From: a virus
Virus record (IMG/VR): IMGVR_UViG_3300032006_000101
Location: 1 to 22,226 of that record
Length of the DNA: 22,226 bases
Direction: 5' to 3' (one strand)
Each line of letters opens with the position of its first letter. The first letter of the stretch is position 1. Below are positions 17,734 to 22,226 of this stretch, one piece after another. The notes under the pieces are model-generated. The model had not been told where the DNA came from, did no database searches, and saw nothing but the letters and a program-made list of their open reading frames with translations. The translations under genes were made by a program, and so were the position numbers.

Positions 17734-18071
17734 TGGCATTAGATCACGAAGCAATTAGAAAAGCATATCCAACAGCCGTCACTATTGATGATGGGAAAGG
17801 TGCTTTTGATAAAGATGGTAATTCAATTACCCTCGTACAATCGAATATTGATACAGCTCGAACAGAGCTTAATACGGCTGCTGCTGCAGTTAAATACAAA
17901 TCAGATAGACAAGGTTATCCTATAAGAGGAACAGGTGATACTGTTTATTTACCAATAGGAGAGCAACTTGATCTACTCTATAAAGACATAGTAGCTGGAA
18001 CAGTTACGACAAGTGGAGGATTTGCTTCTGCAATAAAAGCCACAAAAGATAAATACCCTAAACCATCCTAA
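17733..18071 (+). CDS. Small fibre-associated protein of unknown function
   Basis: 112 aa from the ATG at 17733 (TAATG overlap, GGAGG upstream). The N-terminal half (IRKAYPTAVTIDDGKGAFDK) resembles proteins commonly found just downstream of phage fibre genes. The C-terminal half carries the recurrent phage motif YLPIGEQLDLLYKDIVAG (about 82-99), similar to the 'YP.IGEQLDML' motif seen in fibre-linked and fibre-assembly proteins. Together with its place after three tip-domain genes this suggests a fibre accessory or assembly role; the function is not established. The ATG of the next gene overlaps its stop as TAATG. Confidence 0.72.
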   Translation: MALDHEAIRKAYPTAVTIDDGKGAFDKDGNSITLVQSNIDTARTELNTAAAAVKYKSDRQGYPIRGTGDTVYLPIGEQLDLLYKDIVAGTVTTSGGFASAIKATKDKYPKPS

Positions 18072-18226
18072 TGGAGAAATTACAAGAAAAAGCTAACAAA
18101 CTAGTTGAAGAAAGAAATCAATTAGTAATTCGATTAAACGAAATTAATGGTGCTCTTAACGTACTTAGTGAATTAGCACAAGAAGAAAACCCTACAGAGG
18201 AGGCTAATGTCGGAACGAACGACTGA
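18071..18226 (+). CDS. Small coiled-coil protein, 51 aa
   Basis: ATG at 18071 overlaps the previous stop (TAATG). The product is 51 aa: residues 1-38 (MEKLQEKANKLVEERNQLV, then IRLNEINGALNVLSELA) form a clear heptad-like helix with Leu/Ile/Val at regular spacing, followed by a short acidic tail. Small single-helix proteins of this kind are frequent next to phage fibre genes and probably oligomerise. The codon composition is like its neighbours, and the tight coupling on both sides supports a real gene. Its tail overlaps the next gene by 20 bases and contains that gene's GAGGAGG ribosome site (18197-18203). No function can be assigned. Confidence 0.68.
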   Translation: MEKLQEKANKLVEERNQLVIRLNEINGALNVLSELAQEENPTEEANVGTND

Positions 18227-18455
18227 AGAAGTAGCACAAATCTATAACGCATCAAAAGATAGTGTCACTTTAATCAATAGCGTAGCTGCTCAATCAACTA
18301 TTACTGATGAGGATAAGGCTACTCTTAAGCGTAATGTAGATCATCTTGAGATTATCAAGGCATACAAAAAGGAAGACGGTACAACAAGTATTTGGGGAAG
18401 TGAAGATTTCTCCACACATGATGCAGCGGTTACTCTAGGTAAATCTAAGTATTAA
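18207..18455 (+). CDS. Conserved-type small phage protein, unknown function
   Basis: 82 aa, ATG at 18207 with GAGGAGG just upstream inside the previous gene. The protein looks helical in residues 5-52 (EEVAQIYNASKDSVTLINSV, then a TDEDKATLKRNVDHLEI motif), followed by a more polar end (IWGSEDFSTHDAAVTLGKSKY). Proteins with a 'K..V.RNV.HLEI' segment ending in a '(A)VTLGK' tail are familiar from marine phages, but I know no function. No signal peptide or membrane segment is present. The downstream frame is open from 18439 and may encode an N-terminal extension of the next gene. Confidence 0.7.
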   Translation: MSERTTEEVAQIYNASKDSVTLINSVAAQSTITDEDKATLKRNVDHLEIIKAYKKEDGTTSIWGSEDFSTHDAAVTLGKSKY

Positions 18456-18540
18456 AATATACCTACCTAGAGCAACATTACCTAAACCTGATGCTCTTTA
18501 CTTCAGACCTCCTACAGCTCGGATACCGTCGTATAAACCA

Positions 18541-18834
18541 ATGGTTATACCTCCGAGTGATCTAGAGGCTCCGGAAGATGTCAAGAAAGAATCTACAGAA
18601 CAGCAAGAGCCACCTAAATTGCAAATACCTGTTATAGATATACAGATGCCACTACCCGAACCTGCGGTAGTGATAACTGCTGTTACTACTGCTGTTGTAG
18701 CGGTAGCAACAACGTCTATAACTTCATCTTTATTTGAACCAATTAAAAAGAAAGTTCAAAAGTTTATGCAAGGAAAAATAGACGCATGGAAGAAAAAGAG
18801 AGAAGCCCGAAACCTAACCTCCTCACCAGAATAA
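18541..18834 (+). CDS. Single-pass membrane protein of the lysis-position cassette
   Basis: 97 aa from the only in-frame ATG (18541). It has a Pro/Glu-rich N-terminal part (1-41), one hydrophobic segment (VVITAVTTAVVAVATT, about 43-58) and a basic C-terminal helix (EPIKKKVQKFMQGKIDAWKK). The topology suggests a bitopic inner-membrane protein. The ATG has no ribosome site, and the frame is open upstream to 18439 with protein-like, Pro-rich sequence (LPKPDALYFRPPTARIPSYK), so the true start may be a rare codon (ATT at 18451 or ATA at 18457) or a frameshift from the previous gene. The end overlaps the next small gene by 49 bases. T7 has its holin near here, but one helix and the long soluble parts make a holin call unsafe. 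Confidence 0.68.
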   Translation: MVIPPSDLEAPEDVKKESTEQQEPPKLQIPVIDIQMPLPEPAVVITAVTTAVVAVATTSITSSLFEPIKKKVQKFMQGKIDAWKKKREARNLTSSPE

Positions 18835-18923
18835 AAGATGCAGCAGAAGATACCGAGCACCATATAGCTGTACTCGGAACTTTTGTACGTCTTGGTGTCG
18901 TGGTCTGGTCGGGCTTCATCTGA
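18786..18923 (+). CDS. Holin-like membrane peptide, first half of a frame-split pair
   Basis: 45 aa, ATG at 18786 nested in the end of the previous gene. A charged N-terminus (MEEKERSPKPNLLTRIKDAA) is followed by a hydrophobic helix that reaches the stop codon (IAVLGTFVRLGVVVWSGFI, 27-45). The natural continuation of this helix, LIITLNYVEIP, lies in the -1 frame directly after the stop and runs into the next small gene without interruption. The combined product would be a protein of about 100 residues with two hydrophobic helices, compatible with a holin-like or other small membrane protein. Either the gene is frameshifted, or two subunits are made, or ribosomes shift frame. The stop lies inside an 8-base hairpin stem. 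Confidence 0.6.
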   Translation: MEEKERSPKPNLLTRIKDAAEDTEHHIAVLGTFVRLGVVVWSGFI

Positions 18924-18959
18924 TCATAACTCTTAACTACGTTGAGATACCTATGATCA
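18921..18959 (+). repeat. Perfect 8-base inverted repeat at the stop/start junction
   Basis: TGATCATA (18921-18928) and TATGATCA (18952-18959) are exact reverse complements with a 23-base loop. The left arm begins with the stop codon of the first half-gene, and the right arm contains the ATG of the second (18953). It has no T-tract and lies inside coding sequence, so it is not a terminator. It could hide the second start, stimulate frameshifting, or be chance in AT-rich DNA. Confidence 0.6.
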
Positions 18960-19102
18960 AAAAGACTCAAAACACAGATATCACTTTCGTAGCCAGTATC
19001 TTTGGGTCTGCACTTTATTCGTTTGGACTCCAGACAAATAACGGAAACAAAGGCAACGGTAAAACTGTTGATTGTCCAATGGCAAAGAAAAAAGAAACAT
19101 GA
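18953..19102 (+). CDS. Small membrane-associated protein, second half of the frame-split pair
   Basis: 49 aa from the ATG at 18953. It contains a hydrophobic stretch TFVASIFGSALYSFGL (11-26), then a polar Asn/Gly/Lys-rich tail (NNGNKGNGK...AKKKET). The reading frame is open well upstream (from about 18818), and the upstream codons continue the hydrophobic helix of the preceding ORF. The ATG may therefore be an internal Met of a longer frameshifted product and not a real start. If it is a real start, its initiation region is in the stem of the inverted repeat. The stop overlaps the next start as ATGA at 19099-19102. Confidence 0.55.
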   Translation: MIKKTQNTDITFVASIFGSALYSFGLQTNNGNKGNGKTVDCPMAKKKET

Positions 19103-19470
19103 AAAAATGGCTAGTACTCTTATTACTGGCATCACCCACAGCAGCAAGAGCAGAATTAGTAACCCCAAATTTCACTCAGGGTTCGATGAACAGTACAACC
19201 ACGACTACTCAAGAAATCGTGGAGGAAATAACAACAACTACCTACGGGTCAGCCCTAAACAAGTGGAGTGGAGAAAACATAACTCATACTTCAGCTTCTT
19301 CAGGAGGCTTAGCCGATACAGATTCGGTATTCACCTTACACACGGCTGGAGATCCCTTCTCACTAGAAGTGGTATCAAGAGCAGCCAGTCAGGTGTTATC
19401 CGTAGAAGTAATAGACAGAGAAATAGATGTCTCCTCTACTACGGTCTCCTTATCAGTCTTCTCTCAGTAA
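19099..19470 (+). CDS. Exported Thr-rich small protein
   Basis: 123 aa from the ATG at 19099 (ATGA overlap with the previous stop; the upstream in-frame TTG at 19072 is less likely because it would bury the signal peptide). Residues 1-18 are a textbook signal peptide (MKKWLVLLLLASPTAARA, then E), with no lipobox cysteine. The mature part begins LVTPNFTQGSMNSTTTTTQE and ends STTVSLSVFSQ, rich in Thr and Ser, probably beta-structured. Proteins ending '(T)TSLSVF(S/T)Q' are familiar to me from cyanophages, function unknown. From base 19107 to its end it is overlapped by another gene in a different frame. Exported proteins are uncommon in phage genomes, and together with the position this suggests action on the cell envelope late in infection. 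Confidence 0.72.
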   Translation: MKKWLVLLLLASPTAARAELVTPNFTQGSMNSTTTTTQEIVEEITTTTYGSALNKWSGENITHTSASSGGLADTDSVFTLHTAGDPFSLEVVSRAASQVLSVEVIDREIDVSSTTVSLSVFSQ

Positions 19471-19976
19471 CACCTGTTAAAGCGGAAGAGGAGAACAATA
19501 ACGTAAGTAATCCCGTGGCTGCTGCCACTGGAAATGTAACCAATCAAGCGGTGCAATTTCAGAATAATGGAGCACCGTCGAGACAGCACTACGGACCTAA
19601 TATCTCATGCAATGGAAGTACGATGACTTTCTCTCCATTCTATATGGGAAATCATACGACTCCATTTGATGAGGAGATGGTTCAACAAACATATACCGTT
19701 GCTGAGAACTGGGGAGCACAGATAAACTTTATGGTTCCTTTGGACCGTAGAGGATTACAACGTTGTCTCTCCATTGCTGCAAGACAAGAAGAGAAGATGC
19801 GTCTGGACTACGAGTTAGTCAGAGCGTTGAAATGTGCAGAGCTACAAACAAAAGGCTTCATGCTCCAACCTGGTAGCCGTGTAGCCAGTATGTGCAGCGA
19901 TGTCATACCTATCTCTGCATATCTAAAAGAAACAAATCCACCTAAACAAACTAAAAAGAAATTCGGACTATTTTGA
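19107..19976 (+). CDS. Exported or signal-anchored protein, overprinted with the upstream gene
   Basis: 289 aa from the ATG at 19107; the only other in-frame standard start near the signal is GTG at 19263, also inside the overlap. Residues 1-107 are Ser/Arg/Asn/Tyr-rich and lie entirely over the previous gene in another frame. Residues 108-126 form a signal-peptide-like segment (CLLYYGLLISLLSVTPVKA, then EEE) ending just after the overlap stops at 19470. The downstream domain contains NPVAAATGNVTNQAVQFQNN, CNGSTMTFSPFYMGN, NWGAQINFMVPLDRRGLQRC and RQEEKMRLDYELVRALKC, with three or four Cys residues in the mature part. I recognise the mature domain as a cyanophage-type protein of unknown function. 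It may be exported with a long leader or anchored in the membrane. Confidence 0.72.
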   Translation: MASTLITGITHSSKSRISNPKFHSGFDEQYNHDYSRNRGGNNNNYLRVSPKQVEWRKHNSYFSFFRRLSRYRFGIHLTHGWRSLLTRSGIKSSQSGVIRRSNRQRNRCLLYYGLLISLLSVTPVKAEEENNNVSNPVAAATGNVTNQAVQFQNNGAPSRQHYGPNISCNGSTMTFSPFYMGNHTTPFDEEMVQQTYTVAENWGAQINFMVPLDRRGLQRCLSIAARQEEKMRLDYELVRALKCAELQTKGFMLQPGSRVASMCSDVIPISAYLKETNPPKQTKKKFGLF

Positions 19977-19978
19977 AA

Positions 19979-20140
19979 ATGATCGTACTTATCAAGCCCA
20001 TCCTCATGGCATTCCTCAGTTCTTCTGCTGTTAAGGAATTAGTTATACAACTACTAGAGGCTTATTCCGAGTCTACAGATAACACCATTGATGATAAGGC
20101 AGTTGAACTAATTAAAAAAAACTTATTTCCAGGGAGCTAA
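19979..20140 (+). CDS. Small conserved-type phage protein, 53 aa
   Basis: ATG at 19979, two bases after the preceding stop. The 53-residue product begins MIVLIKPILMAFLSSSAVKE and continues as an amphipathic helix (LVIQLLEAYSESTDN), then IDDKAVELIKKNLFPGS. The first 13 residues are hydrophobic but too short for a normal transmembrane helix. The Leu/Ile spacing and acidic patches suggest a small helical protein, perhaps membrane-associated. Similar small proteins with 'AVKELVI..LEAY...TDN.IDD.AV' are familiar from cyanophages. No ribosome site is obvious at its start, so it is probably coupled to the gene before it. Function unknown. Confidence 0.72.
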   Translation: MIVLIKPILMAFLSSSAVKELVIQLLEAYSESTDNTIDDKAVELIKKNLFPGS

Positions 20141-20142
20141 TT

Positions 20143-20289
20143 ATGGCATTTAAAATGACAGAAGAGGAGTACATGAAGTCCCTCAAAAAGAAAAAAACTA
20201 CACCTAAAAAAAAGAAAAAAGATAAAAGGTATAACCCCTTTAAAGATGGCAGAACACCAACAGGTGCTTCACATACAACAGGTCCGTAA
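20143..20289 (+). CDS. Small Lys-rich protein, 48 aa
   Basis: ATG at 20143 with AGGGAG (20131-20136) six bases upstream, and a TAATG overlap with the terminase small subunit start. The product has an acidic start (MAFKMTEEEYMKSL), then two Lys runs (KKKKTTPKKKKKDKR, 15-29), and a Gly/Thr-rich end (FKDGRTPTGASHTTGP). Net charge is strongly positive, so nucleic-acid contact is possible. The Lys codons are mostly AAA, which gives A7 (20191-20197) and A8 (20206-20213) tracts where polymerase or ribosome slippage could occur. No function known; the tight coupling to the terminase gene supports that it is real. Confidence 0.65.
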   Translation: MAFKMTEEEYMKSLKKKKTTPKKKKKDKRYNPFKDGRTPTGASHTTGP

Positions 20290-20534
20290 TGAAGAAAGCC
20301 ACTGAAGCCCAATTTAACGAATTACATAATCTCGTCACTAAAGAATTCCTCAAGCGGGTCAAAAGTGGCGAGGCTTCTACCCAAGATTTAAAGGCAGCCT
20401 GTGATTGGCTTAAAACTAACGACATTAGCGGTATTGCATATGACGGCAACCCACTTTCTAAGCTTGCAGCCGTAATGCCAAAAGTAGATCCAGAATTAGT
20501 ACAGAGCAGACTCTATGGCAGAAAGCACAGCTGA
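20289..20534 (+). CDS. Terminase small subunit (T7 gp18-like)
   Basis: 81 aa, close to T7 gp18 (89 aa). This protein recognises the concatemer and regulates the large terminase in DNA packaging. The sequence has the recognisable T7-like small terminase pattern: an N-terminal helix ATEAQFNELHNLVTKEFLKR, then SGEASTQDLKAACDWLKTND (26-45), IAYDGNPL (48-56) and a C-terminal VDPELVQSRLYGR (66-78). The position after fibres and small lysis-region genes matches T7 order. The start overlaps the previous stop (TAATG), and its last 20 bases overlap the next gene. The large subunit is not in the window. Confidence 0.85.
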   Translation: MKKATEAQFNELHNLVTKEFLKRVKSGEASTQDLKAACDWLKTNDISGIAYDGNPLSKLAAVMPKVDPELVQSRLYGRKHS

Positions 20535-20763
20535 GTATTACAGGAAAAACCCTGAAGCTCGTAAAAAAAGACTTAGTCAACAGAAGAGATACAACAAAAC
20601 TAAAAATGGTCTAAAAATAAGAGTCAATGCTAACAAACTTAATAGAAAACTTGGTACTTACGGTAATGGTGATGGCAAAGATGCTGCTCATTACAGCGGA
20701 AGTACTACTAAAGGGAGAACTCAATCCCCTTCTATTAATCGTAAAAGCAGAACTAAACATTAA
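20515..20763 (+). CDS. Small basic protein following the terminase small subunit
   Basis: 82 aa, ATG at 20515 inside the end of the terminase small subunit gene. The product is very basic: STAEYYRKNPEARKKRLSQQ (4-23), then KRYNKTKNGLKIRVNANKLN, and a Gly/Ser/Lys-rich C-terminus containing GTYGNGDGKDAAHYSG. Proteins with an 'AEYYRKNPEARKK' start and a 'GNGDGKD' motif are familiar from marine phages near terminase or HNH genes, without assigned function. Charge and location suggest nucleic-acid binding linked to packaging; this is inference. It ends in TAATG with the HNH gene. Confidence 0.72.
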   Translation: MAESTAEYYRKNPEARKKRLSQQKRYNKTKNGLKIRVNANKLNRKLGTYGNGDGKDAAHYSGSTTKGRTQSPSINRKSRTKH

Positions 20764-21092
20764 TGACCCCATTACTACCTAGCCCTCAACACTATCTATT
20801 CAACCTAATAACTATGACAAGTCCTGACGCAAAGCGTTTGTGGCGTAAAGCCATTAAGGAAAAGTTCAATTGTCAGTGTGTTTATTGCGGAAATAAGTAT
20901 GAATTACATCAACTCACGCTTGATCACGTCAAGCCTAGAACCAATGGCGGAGAAGACCTTACAAGTAACCTTGTCCCCGCCTGTAGATCGTGTAACCAAC
21001 AAAAAGGTAGTAGCAATTGGCTCCAATGGATGAGACATACATTTGGGCATCGACCCATAAGGGAGCAAATGATTATCCAACACATTAATTAA
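20763..21092 (+). CDS. HNH endonuclease
   Basis: 109 aa from the ATG at 20763 (TAATG overlap); an internal ATG at 20814 would give a 92-aa protein that still has the whole domain. The HNH beta-beta-alpha-metal fold is clear: zinc pairs C39-x2-C42 and C74-x2-C77, the core LTLDHVKPRTNGGEDLTSNL (51-70) with D54/H55 and N69, and CNQQKG with N78 as the last metal-site residue. Such enzymes cut DNA. In phages they are either free-standing homing endonucleases or partners of the terminase. Here the gene is two positions after the small terminase and is translationally coupled on its 5' side, which fits a packaging role as well as homing. Confidence 0.85.
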   Translation: MTPLLPSPQHYLFNLITMTSPDAKRLWRKAIKEKFNCQCVYCGNKYELHQLTLDHVKPRTNGGEDLTSNLVPACRSCNQQKGSSNWLQWMRHTFGHRPIREQMIIQHIN

Positions 21093-21093
21093 A

Positions 21094-22226
21094 ATGTCAG
21101 AAAGAAAACGAAGACCCCCATCGGGCAACATAAAACCAGGAACACCTCATCCCACTAAAGCCTATACTGTCAGGGGATTTGACGGTAGATGGATATCAAG
21201 AAAAGCTTACAACGCTGCAAAAAGAGCTAGAGAAAAAGCTAAAACACCTACGAAAGGTGGTTCTCTAGTTAAAAGAGTAACTAGTGCAGTTACTAAATCA
21301 TCTAAGGGTGACCTATTAAAGATTAAAAAAGGCGATAAAGGTATCGTAAGAGCTATTAAAGATACCTACAAATTTGGTCAGGATACAAGAAGATCAGCTA
21401 ATGCCGTCTATAAAGCTGGTAAAGTAACTCGTAAAGTACACGATAACCTCGTTAAAGGTACTAAAGAGTTTGTTAAAGGTACTGTTGAATCTGGTAAGGC
21501 TACAAGAAGAGCCTATGAACGACTAAAACCTGGCGGTAAGATCGTTAAAACTAAAGGAAGCAAGTTAACCAAATATAGGAAACCAAATTCTAAAATAGTT
21601 AGAAGCCCTAAAGGTGAACTAGTTAGAAGTCCTAAAGGTGAACTAACTAAGAGTACAACTAATAAAGGTGGTAAGTTAGTCCGTACATCTAAGACAACCA
21701 AGACTAGAAAATTTGATTATAGTAAACTACCTGATAAGTTTAATAAGTCTAACAAAGAAAAGCTAAAAACTAAGAAGTCAACCCCAATGAGTAGGCTTAA
21801 TAAAATAGGTAATCAAGTTGGAAACGTTAAAAGGAATATTGAAGCAAGAACATGGCTTGATTCAAATAAAAAAGGAAAAGATAATTTAAGTAAAAAACAA
21901 AGAGCTAACCTAAACAACACCAAACTAAAAGGTAATAAAAGTGGTGTTATAGCATCAATAACAGATGCAGCTTCTAGACCTATTATTGATAGGGGGATGC
22001 ACTTCCTATACAACAAGATAACGGGTAAGAAGACTAAGTTTAAAGACTATCAATCTGCGATGGATGCTCTTAAAGATCCTAATAAACCTTGGTTTGTTAA
22101 GTCAAAACCTAAAGATAAAGGAACACCACTAACAGGTGATAGAGAATTATCTACATCTATTAGAGGTAAGCAAAAGCAAAACCAACCTAAAGCTCAACCT
22201 ATTGGAACCTATAAAGGTGGAGCTAA
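21094..22226 (+). CDS. Long, very basic protein of unknown function, 3' partial
   Basis: ATG at 21094, one base after the HNH stop; open to the right edge (377 complete codons). The sequence is dominated by Lys, Arg, Thr, Ser and Gly, for example SERKRRPPSGNIKPGTPHP at the start and many KGT/KGG motifs. A 24-base tandem duplication gives VRSPKGEL twice (21598-21645). No signal peptide or enzyme motif is visible. A moderately hydrophobic, folded-looking stretch (SGVIASITDAASRPIIDRG, around 21940-21995) lies in the later part. The charge suggests a DNA-binding or packaged structural protein; the place between small terminase and the expected large terminase is compatible with a virion or packaging role. 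No family is recognised. Confidence 0.75.
   Translation, partial: MSERKRRPPSGNIKPGTPHPTKAYTVRGFDGRWISRKAYNAAKRAREKAKTPTKGGSLVKRVTSAVTKSSKGDLLKIKKGDKGIVRAIKDTYKFGQDTRRSANAVYKAGKVTRKVHDNLVKGTKEFVKGTVESGKATRRAYERLKPGGKIVKTKGSKLTKYRKPNSKIVRSPKGELVRSPKGELTKSTTNKGGKLVRTSKTTKTRKFDYSKLPDKFNKSNKEKLKTKKSTPMSRLNKIGNQVGNVKRNIEARTWLDSNKKGKDNLSKKQRANLNNTKLKGNKSGVIASITDAASRPIIDRGMHFLYNKITGKKTKFKDYQSAMDALKDPNKPWFVKSKPKDKGTPLTGDRELSTSIRGKQKQNQPKAQPIGTYKGGA
21598..21645 (+). repeat. 24-base tandem repeat in the basic protein
   Basis: GTTAGAAGCCCTAAAGGTG with AACTA (21598-21621) is followed immediately by a copy differing at one base (21622-21645). It encodes VRSPKGEL twice. The near identity of the copies suggests a fairly recent tandem duplication. 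Confidence 0.85.

Noticed and set aside
18853-18877. CCGAG ... CTCGG inverted repeat as a terminator
   Set aside because: Only five pairs with a 15-base loop, no T-tract after it, and it lies inside coding sequence.
18786-19102. Canonical -1 programmed frameshift site at the split membrane gene
   Set aside because: The bases before the stop (GGGCTTCATCTGA) do not form an X-XXY-YYZ heptamer; recoding stays possible but without the usual signal.
18764-19175. Minus-strand open frames opposite the membrane/exported cassette, one with a hydrophobic start
   Set aside because: They are antisense to signal peptide and Lys-rich coding regions, which readily give hydrophobic shadows; no ribosome site or coupled neighbours.
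19099-19976. Classical Rz/Rz1 spanin pair
   Set aside because: The nested arrangement fits, but neither product has a lipoprotein signal with a cysteine after the cleavage site, and the mature domains do not look like Rz or Rz1.
20763-21092. HNH endonuclease as part of an intron
   Set aside because: The gene is free-standing with coupled start and a separate ORF on each side; no interrupted gene with intron boundaries can be seen.

Overview
The window is a contiguous piece of the late, structural half of a lytic T7-like podovirus (autographivirus). Every convincing gene lies on the + strand and the genes are packed end to end. The order matches the T7 virion block: tail tube B, gp13-like, gp14, gp15 and gp16 internal core proteins, tail fibres, small genes, small terminase, with the large terminase expected just beyond the right edge. 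The AT-rich composition, the fibre modules and the set of small proteins between fibres and terminase look like marine cyanophages (Prochlorococcus or Synechococcus podoviruses). That host assignment comes from remembered family resemblance, not a search. I see no integrase, repressor, tRNA, CRISPR, transposase or photosynthesis gene.

Layout. 2-3043: 3' part of tail tubular protein B (its start is left of the window). 3036-10008: ejection/internal core proteins (gp13-, gp14-, gp15- and gp16-like). 10011-18071: a fibre region in which what is often one long fibre is distributed over about seven genes: two with a T7 gp17-type docking domain, two with a tropism-determinant-like N-terminus (the second carries a duplicated YadA-like head), three paralogous distal-domain proteins, and a small fibre-associated protein. 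18071-20289: a run of tiny genes at the position where T7 has holin and Rz/Rz1. These include a one-TM protein, a two-helix membrane protein whose halves lie in different frames, two exported proteins whose genes overlap out of frame for about 360 bases, and two small soluble proteins. 20289-22226: small terminase subunit, a small basic protein, an HNH endonuclease, and a long very basic protein that runs off the right edge.

How it works together. Tail tube B forms the lower tail. The internal core proteins are ejected to carry DNA across the cell envelope. The fibre genes supply docking, shaft and receptor-binding parts. Terminase genes package DNA. Gene starts are strongly coupled: many stop/start pairs overlap as TAATG or ATGA, and in the distal fibre paralogs the last codons also form the Shine-Dalgarno of the next gene. 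The most interesting stretch is 18.4-20.0 kb: a compact membrane/export cassette with an out-of-frame overprinted pair and a frame-split, holin-like protein with a hairpin at the junction. No intergenic stretch exceeds 300 bases; the longest clear gap is the 52 bases before the gp16-like gene.
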